Shown: positions 1-9,155, counted from the first letter of the stretch. The stretch: DNA of 60,000 nucleotides from Rhodocyclaceae bacterium (GCA_028713915.1 JAQTNK010000004.1:1-60000); one strand, 5' to 3'. The notes: generated by a model not told the origin, from the sequence alone. Numbers and translations: made by a program.

Positions 1-1
1 C

Positions 2-3000
2 GGCGGCACGCTGAGTTCCACGTCCGTGTCGAGCATCAAGGTCAACAGCAAGGAAATCCTTGCCGCCGCCACGACGGCCAGTTCGAGCGCCAGCACGGTG
101 GCCGCCGCCATCGCCTCGAACATCAATAAATGCACGGCCGCCGCCACCGGGAATTGCCAGGCGAGCGGCTACACGGCCTACAGTTCCGGCAGCACGGTGA
201 CGATTGCGGCGCCGCTGCCGGCGAACATCACCTACACGCCGGTGATTACCTCGACGGCCGGCGGCATGACGCTGACGCCGAGCGCCTTTGCCGTCGGCAA
301 TGTTCCCGGCGCCAACCTGCTCACGGTCATCACTGCCGATCGGAACAGCTATCCCTATCCCGGCACCAGCGCCAAGGCGAGCACGCGCACCGACTGCGCC
401 GGCACGACATGCACGTACAACGAGGAGATGACCAACTACGCCAACTGGTGGGCGTACTACCGCACGCGCATGCAAATGGTGAAGACCGCGGCCAGCCAGT
501 CGTTTGCGTCCATCGGCACCAATTACCGCGTGGGCTACCTGAGCATCAACAACAACACCGGCAGCGACTTCATCAACCTCGACACCTTCAACGCCGCCAA
601 CAAGCACTCCTGGTATGTGAAGTTCTTCAATGCCAATCCGGGGAACAGTACGCCGCTGCGCGTCACGCTGGCCAAGGCGGGGCGTCTCTATGCCGGCAAG
701 TTGAACGGCACCACGCTCAACGGCAGCACGGTCGTGGATCCCATGCTGTACTCGTGCCAGCAGAATTTCACCATCCTGTCGACCGACGGCTACTGGAATG
801 AAAGCAGCACTCCGGTCCAGCTCAACGGCAGCACCAGCATCGGCAACCAGGACGGTGCAGACGTCCGGCCCTATTCCGACGGTGCGACGGTCACCTACAG
901 CAAGTCGACCAGCCAGCTTCAATACAGCCAGACGCAGCTGACCCAGGCCACCAACCAGGTCCAGTCGCGGACGACGCAGATCCAGAGCAGCACCAGCAGC
1001 CTGCAAAAGCAGACCACGCAGTTGCAGACGCAGACGAGCACGCTGCAACAGCAGATCTCCCAGCTGCAGGGCCAGACGAGCACGCTGCAACAGCAGATGT
1101 CCCAATTGCAGGGGCAAACCAGCAGCCTGCAGAGTCAGACCAGTCAATTGCAGGGTCAAACCAGCAGCCTGCAGAGCCAGACCAGCCAATTGCAGGGTCA
1201 AACCAGCAACTTGCAGACGCAGACGTCGCAGTTGCAGAAGCAAACGTCGCAGTTGCAGAAGCAAACCAAGTCGGGCGGCAGCTGGGGGGCGTGGACAGAC
1301 GTGACATCAGGCAGTTGCACCGTTAGCAGCACCGTGCATTGCCAATATGTCGTCAGGACGACGACGGGCGTGAGCAGCTGCACTGTAGTCGTGGCGTCGA
1401 GCGGGTCTCCCTACACTGTTCTTAACCCGGTGGCTTGCAATACGGTGGTGACGTCGGCCTATGCGAATGCAGCCTCCTGCACCGCGAATGCGACGCCGGA
1501 CGGAAGCGGCAATACGACGCAATGCCGATATACGACGTGGACCGGGACGATGGGACTGCCGAGCTGCACAAACGCGGCGCAATCCTCCGGTCCGAACTAT
1601 ACGGTGGGAACTGCCTATCGCAACTGTACAACGGTGGTGACGTCGGCGTATGCCAATGCCTCGTCATGTACCGCGACGACGACGCCTGACAGCAGCGGTT
1701 ACACGACGCAATGCCAATACACGACGTGGAGCGGCACCGTGGGGTTGCCGAACTGCACGAACACGGCGCCATCGTCCGGTCCGAACTACACGGTGGGAAC
1801 GGCATACCGCAATTGCACGACAGTGGTGACGGCGCCGTATGCCAATGTATCTTCGTGTACGGCGACGACCACGCCCAACAGCAGCGGCAATACGACCCAG
1901 TGCCAATACAGCGCGTGGTCGGGGTGGATGGGGACGAGCGCCTGCACGGCGGTCGCGCCATCGAGCGGTCCGAGCTATACGGTCGCCACCGCGAAGCAGT
2001 GCCAGACGGTGGTGACGACGCCATACGCCAACGTGTCGTCATGCACGGCGACGACGACCCCGAACAGCAGCGGCAATACGACCCAATGCCAGTACACCGC
2101 GTGGTCGGGGTGGGCTGGTATCGGTTCCTGTACGGCGGCTGCGCAATCGAGCGGTCCGAGCTACACGGTCGCTACGGCGCGGCAGTGCCAGACGGTAGTG
2201 ACGACGCCGTTCGGCGCCGCGTCGTCATGCACGGCGACGACGACGCCCGATGCCGGCGGCAACACGACCCAGTGTCAGTACAGCGCCTGGTCCGCATGGT
2301 CCGGCACGGGTTCCTGCACCCCGGTGGCGCAATCCGGCGGTCCGAACTATACGGTGGCGACGGCACGCAACTGCCAATCGGCGGTGACGTCTCCCTATGC
2401 CAACGCAGGGTCCTGCACGACGAATGCGACGCCGGACGGAAGCGGCAACACGACGCAATGCCAATACACGGCGTGGACGGCCTGGGCCAACGCGGGTTCG
2501 TGTACTTCCCTCGGGCAATCGGGCGCTTCGCCCTATTCCGTCGGCACCGCTACCCAGTGCCGGACCACCGACACCGGCTGGGTCGGGGCCAGCGCCTGTT
2601 CCCCCAGTGCGGCGAACGGCCAGACCATCACCTGCCAGGCGCTCGCCACCGGGCCGACGCCGGTCGCCAGCTGCACGCCGCAAACCGCGACGTCCGGCAA
2701 CGCGTGGCTGCAGATCACCTGTCCGGTCAATAGCGTCGTTCCGGCGGTGGGCGTCGCCTCCTGCACTGCGGATCCGCCGACGGCAGCCAACAACTACGTG
2801 TCGACGAATTGCACGACGGTAACCACCGGGCCGACGTCGAGCAGCACCTGCACGCCCACGGCGGCGGCCTCGTCGAACCAATACACGACGACGACGTGCA
2901 GCGTGTCGAGCATGACGGGCGGCTCGTCGAACACCCTGGCCGACGTCGCCGAATACTATTACCAGACCGACCTGCGCACCTCGAGCCTGGGCAACTGCAC

Positions 3001-5368
3001 CGGGGCGCCGGTGCCGCCCGCGACCGCCGGCAACGACGTGTGCACCAACAACGTGCCGACCAGCGGCCAGGACGCCGCGTCCTGGCAGCACATGACGACT
3101 TTCACGCTGGGGCTGGGCGCCTCGGGCTTCATGCAATTCTCGCCAAGTTATGCGACCGCCTCCAGCGGCGACTACTACAGCGTCAAGAACGGACTGTCGG
3201 CCGACCCGACCAATGGCATCTGCTCCTGGCAGTCCAGCGGCGTCTGCAACTGGCCGATCCCGACCAGCAATACCCAGACGACCATCGACGACCTCTGGCA
3301 TGCCGCCGTCGACGGCCGCGGCGCCTACTTCAGCGCCACCAATCCGTCGTCGCTGGCGGCCGGCCTCAGCGGCGCCCTCGCCGGCGTCAGCGCCCGCCTC
3401 GGCGCCTCGGCGGCCGCGACGACCAGCAACCCGAACGTGACCTCGGGCGACAATTTCGTCTTCAGCTCGACCTTCACCACGCAGGATTGGACCGGCCAGC
3501 TCTACCGCCAGCAGATCGACCTGACCACGGGCGTGGTGCCGGCCTTCGACATCAACAACCTGTCGACCTACGATTGGGCGGCGCAAGGCGCGCTCGACGG
3601 CAACTCGGCGCGCACGATCTACACCTACGATTCGTCGTCATCCGCCGCCGCGAGCAAGCTCAAGCCGTTCGCATGGGGCAGCCTGACAACGGCCGAGCAG
3701 GCCTATTTCCAGACGGCGAACATCTCCTCCCTGTCGCAGTTCTGCGCCGCCGGCGTCACCTGCCTGTCGGCGGCGGATCAGACGGCCGCCGCGGGCGCCA
3801 ACCTGGTGGCCTTCCTGGCCGGCGATCGCAGCAACGAAGGCGTGGCGACGGACATCACCAAGTATTACCGCCAGCGCGCCCACCTGCTCGGCGACATCGT
3901 CAATGCCGAAGCCGTGTATGTGAAGACGCCGCTGTACACCTATGCGGATGCCAATTACGCCGACTTCACGGCGGCCAACGCGTCGCGCCAGGGCATGGTC
4001 TATGCGGCATCCAACGACGGCATGCTGCATGCGTTCAACGCCTCGACCGGCGCGGAAGTCTGGGCGTATGTGCCGGCGATGGTCCTGCCCAATCTGTACA
4101 AGCTGGCGGACAAGAATTACGCGGCCCTGCATCAATATTTCGTAGACGGCACGCCGACGTCGGGCGACATCTGCCCGAACGCGCCGGCGTCGACCTGCAG
4201 CGTCAGCCAGTGGAAGACCATCATCGTCGGCGGCATGAACCGCGGCGGTCGCGGCTACTATGCGATGGACATCACCAACCCGGCCGCGCCCAAGCTCATG
4301 TGGGAGTTCTCCGATACCAACATGGGCTACACCTACGGCAATCCGCTGATCACCAAGCTGGTCGACGGCACCTGGGTGGTGCTCGTCACCTCGGGGTACA
4401 ACAACATCACGCCGGGCGACGGCGTCGGCCGGCTGTACGTGCTCAACGCCAATACCGGCGCGCTGATCAGGTCGATCAGCACCGGCGTCGGCGATACCAC
4501 GACGCCAAGCGGCGTCGCGCACATCAACGCCTGGGCCGACAACGCCATGTCCGACAACACCGCGCTGCGCGTCTATGGCGGCGATCTGCTGGGCAACCTG
4601 TGGCGCTTCGACATCAACGACAACGTCGGCGCGTCCGGCTACGAGGCGGAGCGCCTGGTGACGTTCTACGGCAACGCCGCCGGGACGACGGTGCAGCCGA
4701 TCACCACCAAGCCGGAGCTCGGCGACGTCGGCGGCTATGCCGTGGTCTTTGTCGGCACCGGCCGCTATCTCGGGACTTCCGACCTCGCCGATACCAGCTT
4801 GCAGTCCTTCTATGCCGTGAAGGATCGCATGGCCACGCCGCCGGTGGCCGCCTTCGCGAATCCGCGCGCGAGCGGCTCGGGCTTCGTCCAGCAAACCGAG
4901 ACGAATACCACCTGCCCGACCGGCACGCCGGCGACGATCTGCACGACGGGACAATCCGTGCGCGTCAGCACCAGCAATGCCGTCAACTTCGCGTCCGACA
5001 ACGGCTGGTTCCTGGATCTGCCGGACAGCGGCGAGCGCTCCAACACCGACCCGACGCTGGCGCTGGGCACGCTCGGCTTCACGACGAACGTGCCCAATGT
5101 GAGCGCCTGCACCGCCGGCGGCTACAGCTATCGGTACTTCCTCGATTACCGCACGGGCGCGGCGGTGTCGACGTCCACGACGCAGGTCGTGGCGGCGAAG
5201 CTGGGCAATGCGCTCGCCACCCGCGGCGTCTTCGTGCGCTTGCCGAACAACACCGTGGTGCAGCTGACGCGCATGTCCGACGGCACCACGGTCACCTCGA
5301 ACGTGCCGATCGGCAGCGGCAGCGGAACGCTGCGCCGCATCTCCTGGCGCGAGCTGGTGAACGAGTGA
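2..5368 (+). CDS. pilY1: PilY1-like type IV pilus tip adhesin/assembly protein (5' end outside window)
   Basis: The frame is open at the window edge, so the N-terminus with the signal peptide is missing. About 1,790 residues are visible. The first ~290 and the stretch after nt ~2920 look like the interrupted von Willebrand-A-like half of PilY1 (CQQNFTILSTDGYWN; LADVAEYYYQTDLRTSSLGN). The C-terminal third is the PilC/PilY1 beta-propeller (AASNDGMLHAFNASTG; VYGGDLLGNLWRFDIND). Between them lies an unusual insert: Gln/Thr/Ser heptads (nt ~900-1270), then about six to seven ~63-residue Cys-rich repeats (nt ~1435-2550). The family acts outside the cell in pilus extension, adhesion and surface sensing. 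The loop before YGGD, where P. aeruginosa PilY1 binds calcium, keeps few acidic residues here. Identity is firm; the function of the insert is unknown. Confidence 0.9.
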   Translation, partial: GGTLSSTSVSSIKVNSKEILAAATTASSSASTVAAAIASNINKCTAAATGNCQASGYTAYSSGSTVTIAAPLPANITYTPVITSTAGGMTLTPSAFAVGNVPGANLLTVITADRNSYPYPGTSAKASTRTDCAGTTCTYNEEMTNYANWWAYYRTRMQMVKTAASQSFASIGTNYRVGYLSINNNTGSDFINLDTFNAANKHSWYVKFFNANPGNSTPLRVTLAKAGRLYAGKLNGTTLNGSTVVDPMLYSCQQNFTILSTDGYWNESSTPVQLNGSTSIGNQDGADVRPYSDGATVTYSKSTSQLQYSQTQLTQATNQVQSRTTQIQSSTSSLQKQTTQLQTQTSTLQQQISQLQGQTSTLQQQMSQLQGQTSSLQSQTSQLQGQTSSLQSQTSQLQGQTSNLQTQTSQLQKQTSQLQKQTKSGGSWGAWTDVTSGSCTVSSTVHCQYVVRTTTGVSSCTVVVASSGSPYTVLNPVACNTVVTSAYANAASCTANATPDGSGNTTQCRYTTWTGTMGLPSCTNAAQSSGPNYTVGTAYRNCTTVVTSAYANASSCTATTTPDSSGYTTQCQYTTWSGTVGLPNCTNTAPSSGPNYTVGTAYRNCTTVVTAPYANVSSCTATTTPNSSGNTTQCQYSAWSGWMGTSACTAVAPSSGPSYTVATAKQCQTVVTTPYANVSSCTATTTPNSSGNTTQCQYTAWSGWAGIGSCTAAAQSSGPSYTVATARQCQTVVTTPFGAASSCTATTTPDAGGNTTQCQYSAWSAWSGTGSCTPVAQSGGPNYTVATARNCQSAVTSPYANAGSCTTNATPDGSGNTTQCQYTAWTAWANAGSCTSLGQSGASPYSVGTATQCRTTDTGWVGASACSPSAANGQTITCQALATGPTPVASCTPQTATSGNAWLQITCPVNSVVPAVGVASCTADPPTAANNYVSTNCTTVTTGPTSSSTCTPTAAASSNQYTTTTCSVSSMTGGSSNTLADVAEYYYQTDLRTSSLGNCTGAPVPPATAGNDVCTNNVPTSGQDAASWQHMTTFTLGLGASGFMQFSPSYATASSGDYYSVKNGLSADPTNGICSWQSSGVCNWPIPTSNTQTTIDDLWHAAVDGRGAYFSATNPSSLAAGLSGALAGVSARLGASAAATTSNPNVTSGDNFVFSSTFTTQDWTGQLYRQQIDLTTGVVPAFDINNLSTYDWAAQGALDGNSARTIYTYDSSSSAAASKLKPFAWGSLTTAEQAYFQTANISSLSQFCAAGVTCLSAADQTAAAGANLVAFLAGDRSNEGVATDITKYYRQRAHLLGDIVNAEAVYVKTPLYTYADANYADFTAANASRQGMVYAASNDGMLHAFNASTGAEVWAYVPAMVLPNLYKLADKNYAALHQYFVDGTPTSGDICPNAPASTCSVSQWKTIIVGGMNRGGRGYYAMDITNPAAPKLMWEFSDTNMGYTYGNPLITKLVDGTWVVLVTSGYNNITPGDGVGRLYVLNANTGALIRSISTGVGDTTTPSGVAHINAWADNAMSDNTALRVYGGDLLGNLWRFDINDNVGASGYEAERLVTFYGNAAGTTVQPITTKPELGDVGGYAVVFVGTGRYLGTSDLADTSLQSFYAVKDRMATPPVAAFANPRASGSGFVQQTETNTTCPTGTPATICTTGQSVRVSTSNAVNFASDNGWFLDLPDSGERSNTDPTLALGTLGFTTNVPNVSACTAGGYSYRYFLDYRTGAAVSTSTTQVVAAKLGNALATRGVFVRLPNNTVVQLTRMSDGTTVTSNVPIGSGSGTLRRISWRELVNE
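900..1270 (+). repeat. Heptad repeats coding a Gln-rich coiled coil inside PilY1
   Basis: Degenerate 21-nt units encode 7-residue repeats of the form T-S-x-L-Q-x-Q, such as TSSLQSQ, TSQLQGQ and TSQLQKQ, in more than ten tandem copies. Leu falls every seventh residue and polar residues fill the rest, which predicts a long polar coiled-coil stalk. The near-identical units suggest copy-number variation by slippage or recombination. Confidence 0.85.
1435..2550 (+). repeat. Tandem ~189-nt repeats coding Cys-rich modules inside PilY1
   Basis: A unit of about 63 codons recurs roughly every 189 nt. It begins near VVTSAYANASSCTA, passes through TTQCQYTTWSG, and ends in GPNYTVGTAYRNC. Each unit has about four cysteines, which suggests disulfide-stabilised extracellular modules. 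Divergence between copies is modest. Weaker, shorter copies continue to nt ~2920. Confidence 0.8.
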
Positions 5369-5379
5369 GGGCTTTTCTG

Positions 5380-5385
5380 TATAAT
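5380..5385 (+). promoter_or_regulatory. Probable -10 element for tRNA-Thr
   Basis: A perfect TATAAT lies 23 nt before the mature tRNA 5' end and just after the pilY1-like stop codon. The -35 region (GTGAAC at 5357-5362, 17-nt spacer) is weak. Confidence 0.5.
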
Positions 5386-5407
5386 GCGCGGCCTTAACGC
5401 AAGTTAA

Positions 5408-5483
5408 GCCGCTGTAGCTCAGTTGGTAGAGCAGCGCATTCGTAATGCGAAGGTCGCCAGTTCGAATCCGGCCAGCGGCACCA
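5408..5483 (+). tRNA. tRNA-Thr (anticodon CGU)
   Basis: The 76-nt cloverleaf has acceptor arms GCCGCTG/CAGCGGC and a D-arm with AGTTGGTAGAG. The anticodon loop TTCGTAA carries CGT, and the T-arm contains TTCGAAT. The 3' CCA is encoded. It reads the Thr codon ACG. Confidence 0.95.
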
Positions 5484-5490
5484 GTAATCC

Positions 5491-5521
5491 AAGGGCAGTC
5501 CTCGCGACTGCCCTTGTTGTT
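5491..5521 (+). terminator. Rho-independent-type terminator after tRNA-Thr
   Basis: A perfect 10-bp stem (AAGGGCAGTC/GACTGCCCTT) with loop CTCGC is followed by GTTGTT. The T tract is modest, so termination may be partial. Confidence 0.65.
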
Positions 5522-5535
5522 CCAGGGGACATGGC

Positions 5536-6303
5536 ATGCAGATCAAGGACAGCGTATTCATCGTCACCGGCGGCGCCTCGGGTCTGGGCGCCGGCACGGC
5601 GCGCCTGCTGGCGGCCAACGGCGCCAAGGTCGTGGTTGCCGATGTCAACCAGGCCGGCGGCGAGGCGCTGGCGGCCGAATTGGGCGGCGCCGCGCGCTTT
5701 GCGCTGACCAACGTTGCCGACGAGGCCAGCGCGCAGGCGGCCGTCGCGCTCGCGCTTTCCGCTTTCGGCGGCCTGCACGGCTTGGTGAATTGCGCCGGCA
5801 TCGCCATCGGCGAGAAGACGGTGGGCAAGGAAGGTCCGCATGCGCTGGCGACGTTCAAGCGCGTCATCGACATCAACCTGATCGGCACGTTCAACATGAT
5901 CCGCCTGGCGGCGGACGCCATGGCGAAGGCCGCGCCGAATGCGGCCGGCGAGCGCGGCGTCATCGTCAATACCGCTTCGGTGGCGGCTTATGACGGTCAG
6001 ATGGGCCAGGCGGCGTATGCAGCCTCCAAGGGTGGCATCGTCGGCATGACGCTGCCGATCGCGCGCGACCTGTCGCGCAGCGGCATCCGCGTCATGACCA
6101 TCGCGCCGGGCATCTTCGAGACGCCGATGCTGCTGGGCATGCCGCCGGAAGTGCAGGAGGCGCTGGGCAAGATGGTGCCGTTCCCCTCGCGCCTGGGCAA
6201 GCCGGCCGAATACGCGGCGCTGGTCAAGCATATCGTCGAGAACGTGATGTTGAACGGCGAGGTGATCCGGCTGGACGGCGCGATCCGCATGCAGCCGAAA
6301 TAG
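5536..6303 (+). CDS. SDR-family 3-hydroxyacyl-CoA dehydrogenase-like oxidoreductase
   Basis: This 255-residue classical short-chain dehydrogenase has the cofactor loop TGGASGLG at residues ~11-18, VADVN after strand 2, NCAGIA (for NNAG), a catalytic Ser in [10 protein letters not shown], and YAASK. It most resembles the type-2 3-hydroxyacyl-CoA or 2-methyl-3-hydroxybutyryl-CoA dehydrogenase branch, so NAD+-dependent oxidation of a short hydroxyacyl-CoA in fatty or branched acid breakdown is likely. Asp after the second strand argues for NAD rather than NADP. It stands alone between tRNA-Thr and ccoI. Substrate assignment is by family likeness only. Confidence 0.8.
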   Translation: MQIKDSVFIVTGGASGLGAGTARLLAANGAKVVVADVNQAGGEALAAELGGAARFALTNVADEASAQAAVALALSAFGGLHGLVNCAGIAIGEKTVGKEGPHALATFKRVIDINLIGTFNMIRLAADAMAKAAPNAAGERGVIVNTASVAAYDGQMGQAAYAASKGGIVGMTLPIARDLSRSGIRVMTIAPGIFETPMLLGMPPEVQEALGKMVPFPSRLGKPAEYAALVKHIVENVMLNGEVIRLDGAIRMQPK

Positions 6304-6373
6304 TTCTTGCCGCACCACATGGCCGGGGCGCGCTGGGGTATCCTTCCGCGCCCTTGTCGTTTCTGGAACCTTC

Positions 6374-8812
6374 GTGTCCGATAGCTGTTACCACTGCGGT
6401 TTGGCGGTGCCTGCCGGGGTCGACTTTCCCGTCGAGGTCGACGGCCAGCGCCGCGAGATGTGCTGCGTCGGCTGCCAGGCAGTGGCCCAGGCCATCGTCG
6501 CCAACGGCCTCGACGACTATTATCGCCACCGCGACGCCATGCCGGAAAGCCCGCGCGAGGCGCTGCCGCAGGAACTGCAGGAACTCGGGCTGTTCGACCA
6601 CCCCGACGTGCAAAGGAATTTCGTGCGCCCGGTCGGCGAGCACGAGCGCGAAGCGGCGCTGATCCTCGAAGGCATCACCTGCGCCGCCTGCGTCTGGCTG
6701 AACGAATCGCACATCGCCCGCCAACCCGGCGTCACCGCGGTCGACATCAACTACGCGACGCGGCGCGCCCGCGTGCGCTGGGACGAGCGGCAGACCAAGC
6801 TGTCGCATATCCTCGAAGCCGTCGCCGCCATCGGCTACCGCGCCCATCCTTACGACACCGCCAAGTCGGAGCAGCTCGCCAACAAGGAGCGGCGCCTGGC
6901 GATGTGGCGGCTGTTCGTCGCCGGCTTCGGCATGATGCAGGTGATGATGTACGCGGTGCCCGTCTATCTCGCCAGCGACGGCACGATGACGCCCGACATC
7001 GAGCAGCTGATGCGCTGGGCGAGCCTGATCCTGACGCTGCCGGTGATGTTCTATTCGTCGATGCCGTTCTTCAAGGGCGCCTGGCGCGACATCCGGCTGC
7101 TGCGCGTCGGCATGGACGTGCCGGTGGCGCTGGGCATCGGCAGCGCTTTCGTCGCCAGCTGCTGGGCCACTTTCGTCGCCGGCGGCGCCGTGTATTTCGA
7201 CTCGGTGACGATGTTCGTCTTCTTCCTGCTCGGCGGGCGCTACATGGAGATGATGGCGCGCCAGAAGTCCGCCCGCGGCGTCGAGGCGATTTCCAGGGCG
7301 CTGCCGGCGTTCGCCGAACGCTACCTGAGCTATCCGGACGGCGCCACCGAGCGCGTGGCGGTGCACTTGCTGGTGGCCGGCGACATTTTGCGCGTCAAGC
7401 CAGGCGAGACGATTCCGGCAGACGGCTGCGTCGTCGACGGCGAGAGCAGCGCGGACGAGGCCTTGCTGACGGGAGAGAGCCGGCCGGTGGCAAAGCGCAA
7501 GGGCGATGCGGTCATCGGCGGCAGCGTCAATATCGCCAGCCCGTTGGCGCTGCGCGTCGAGCACGTCGGCGAGGCGACGCGCCTGGCCGCCATCAAGCGC
7601 CTGATGGAGCGCTCCGCCGCCGAAAAGCCCCATGTCGTCGTCATGGCAGACCGCATCGCCGCGCGTTTCGTCGGTGCGCTGCTGCTGCTGGCGCTGGCGA
7701 CCGGGATCGCCTGGTGGTGGATCGATCCGGCGCGCGCCTTGTGGGTATTCGTCGCCGTCCTCGTGGTCAGCTGCCCGTGCGCGCTGTCGTTGGCGACGCC
7801 GGCGGTGTTGACGGTGGTCACTGGCGCGCTGGCGCGCCGCGGCGTGCTCGTGACGCGCGGCCACGCCATCGAAACCCTGGCGCGGGCGACCGATTTCGTC
7901 TTCGACAAGACCGGCACGCTGTCCGAAGGACGGCCGGTCCTGGTCGAAACGCTGGCCTTGGGCACCATTACGGCAGCCGCAGCGCTGCATCTGGCGGCGG
8001 CGATCGAGCAAGGCTCAGAGCATTCGCTCGGGCGGGCGCTGCGGGAAGCGTCGGCGGACGCCGACTTGCCGGACGTCGAAGGCGCCCGAGCCTATACCGG
8101 CAAAGGCATGGAAGCGCGCGCGGCGGGGCGCGTGGTGCGCATCGGCACGCCGGAGTTCGTCGGCGCCCTGCACGGTGGAGCGGCGCCCGAGCAGGCGGCG
8201 GCCTGGGCCGCAGCGGGCGACACCGTCGTCGCCTTGGCCGACGAGCACGGTTGGCTGGCCCTGTTCCGGCTCGCCGACAAGCCGCGCGCCGGTGCGGCGG
8301 AGACGGTTTCCATGCTGCGCGAACTTGGCCTGCGCGTCGCCGTGTTGAGCGGCGACGCCCCGGCGACGGTCGCGCGGACGATGCAGACATTGGGCGTCGA
8401 TGCCGGGGCGGGCGGCATGACGCCGGAAGGCAAGCACGATTACCTGCATCGTCTGCAAGAAAAAGGTGCCATCGTGGCGATGGTCGGCGACGGCGTGAAT
8501 GACGCGCCGGTGCTGGCGCAGGCCCATGTCTCCGTGGCCATGGGGGGCGGCACCGACCTCGCCCGCAGTCAGGCCGATGTCGTCCTGCTGGCCGACGACC
8601 TGCGTCAGCTTGCCGCCGGCGTCGTCCTGGCGCGTCGCACGCTGCGTACCATCCGCCAGAACCTGGCCTGGGCTTTCGCCTACAATCTGCTGGCGATTCC
8701 GCTCGCCATGGCGGGATGGGTCACGCCATGGATGGCGGGCATAGGGATGTCGGCGAGTTCGCTGCTGGTGGTGCTCAACGCCTTGCGGCTACAAGATAAG
8801 GACGTGGCTTGA
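6374..8812 (+). CDS. ccoI: Copper-translocating P-type ATPase for cbb3 oxidase assembly (CcoI/FixI)
   Basis: The protein has 812 residues. The N-terminus has a Cys cluster (CYHCG near residue 5, MCCVGC near 34), then a heavy-metal-associated domain with CAAC near 103. Eight membrane helices follow, with the CPC motif at 467-469, the phosphorylated Asp in DKTGT at 511, and hinge GDGVNDAP. The family pumps Cu(I) towards the periplasm for insertion into CcoN. The usual HP dipeptide of the nucleotide-binding domain reads His550-Ser551 here. It is followed one base later by ccoS, and ccoN lies beyond a terminator, so it belongs to the cbb3 maturation set. Confidence 0.93.
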   Translation: MSDSCYHCGLAVPAGVDFPVEVDGQRREMCCVGCQAVAQAIVANGLDDYYRHRDAMPESPREALPQELQELGLFDHPDVQRNFVRPVGEHEREAALILEGITCAACVWLNESHIARQPGVTAVDINYATRRARVRWDERQTKLSHILEAVAAIGYRAHPYDTAKSEQLANKERRLAMWRLFVAGFGMMQVMMYAVPVYLASDGTMTPDIEQLMRWASLILTLPVMFYSSMPFFKGAWRDIRLLRVGMDVPVALGIGSAFVASCWATFVAGGAVYFDSVTMFVFFLLGGRYMEMMARQKSARGVEAISRALPAFAERYLSYPDGATERVAVHLLVAGDILRVKPGETIPADGCVVDGESSADEALLTGESRPVAKRKGDAVIGGSVNIASPLALRVEHVGEATRLAAIKRLMERSAAEKPHVVVMADRIAARFVGALLLLALATGIAWWWIDPARALWVFVAVLVVSCPCALSLATPAVLTVVTGALARRGVLVTRGHAIETLARATDFVFDKTGTLSEGRPVLVETLALGTITAAAALHLAAAIEQGSEHSLGRALREASADADLPDVEGARAYTGKGMEARAAGRVVRIGTPEFVGALHGGAAPEQAAAWAAAGDTVVALADEHGWLALFRLADKPRAGAAETVSMLRELGLRVAVLSGDAPATVARTMQTLGVDAGAGGMTPEGKHDYLHRLQEKGAIVAMVGDGVNDAPVLAQAHVSVAMGGGTDLARSQADVVLLADDLRQLAAGVVLARRTLRTIRQNLAWAFAYNLLAIPLAMAGWVTPWMAGIGMSASSLLVVLNALRLQDKDVA

Positions 8813-8813
8813 A

Positions 8814-8999
8814 ATGGATATCCTCTACTTGCTGATTCCGATGTCGGTCCTCCTCGTCTTCTTCATCGGCGTGCTGTTCTGGTGGTCGCTGAAAAGCGGC
8901 CAGTTCGAGGATCTCGAAGGCCCGGCCTACCGCATTCTCCGCGACGACGACAACGTGGCGCCGCCGCCGGAACCCGCCGAGCGGCCGCCCGCGCGGTGA
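8814..8999 (+). CDS. ccoS: cbb3 oxidase maturation protein CcoS
   Basis: This 61-residue protein has one N-terminal membrane helix (ILYLLIPMSVLLVFFIGVLF) and the CcoS signature WWSLKSGQFEDLEGPAYRIL. CcoS is needed to load heme b and copper into CcoN. The start codon follows the ccoI stop after one base, so the two are cotranslated. The acidic, proline-rich tail is variable in the family. It is the last gene before the terminator at 9128-9155. Confidence 0.93.
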   Translation: MDILYLLIPMSVLLVFFIGVLFWWSLKSGQFEDLEGPAYRILRDDDNVAPPPEPAERPPAR

Positions 9000-9017
9000 G
9001 GTGAAATTGGCGGTCGT

Positions 9018-9031
9018 TTGATGCAGATCAA
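9018..9031 (+). promoter_or_regulatory. FNR box 1 (perfect TTGATnnnnATCAA)
   Basis: TTGATGCAGATCAA matches the FNR/ANR consensus exactly. Its centre (9024.5) lies about 32 nt upstream of a -10-like CATACT (9054-9059), the geometry of a class II FNR-activated promoter on the + strand with a start near 9066. It sits 19 nt after ccoS and 234 nt before the second box. The only thing it can drive before the terminator at 9128 is a short non-coding RNA. Confidence 0.85.
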
Positions 9032-9065
9032 AGCTCGGCAATCGGTTTTTTCCCATACTCCGCGA

Positions 9066-9155
9066 AAGGTTTATTGGCTGGCAAGTTGCTTCAGTCATGC
9101 TTTAGTAAGTCTCTCTGTTGGGGTTGGGGGTGCGCTTCTGCGCACCCTTTTTTTT
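9066..9155 (+). ncRNA. Candidate FNR-dependent small RNA
   Basis: The 5' end is predicted 41.5 nt from the centre of a perfect FNR box, and the 3' end is an intrinsic terminator with eight T residues. The ~90-nt product would carry a pyrimidine-rich segment (TCTCTCTG), a G-rich segment (GTTGGGGTTGGGGG) and a U-rich 3' tail of the sort bound by Hfq. It has no convincing reading frame with a ribosome site. FnrS of enterobacteria and AniS of Neisseria are precedents for short FNR-activated sRNAs, but no sequence homology is claimed. The transcript is inferred. Confidence 0.42.
9128..9155 (+). terminator. Strong intrinsic terminator between ccoS and ccoN
   Basis: A perfect 8-bp stem GGGTGCGC/GCGCACCC with loop TTCT is followed at once by eight T residues. 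It ends any ccoIS read-through and the candidate small RNA. Confidence 0.9.

Noticed and set aside
900..1270. A CRISPR array, because of short repeats
   Set aside because: The 21-nt units are contiguous, in frame and lack unique spacers; they encode a protein heptad.
2225..3586. A long antisense frame within the PilY1-like gene (about 450 codons)
   Set aside because: The Arg-rich, repetitive translation is typical of a shadow on GC-rich coding DNA; the sense frame has clear homology.
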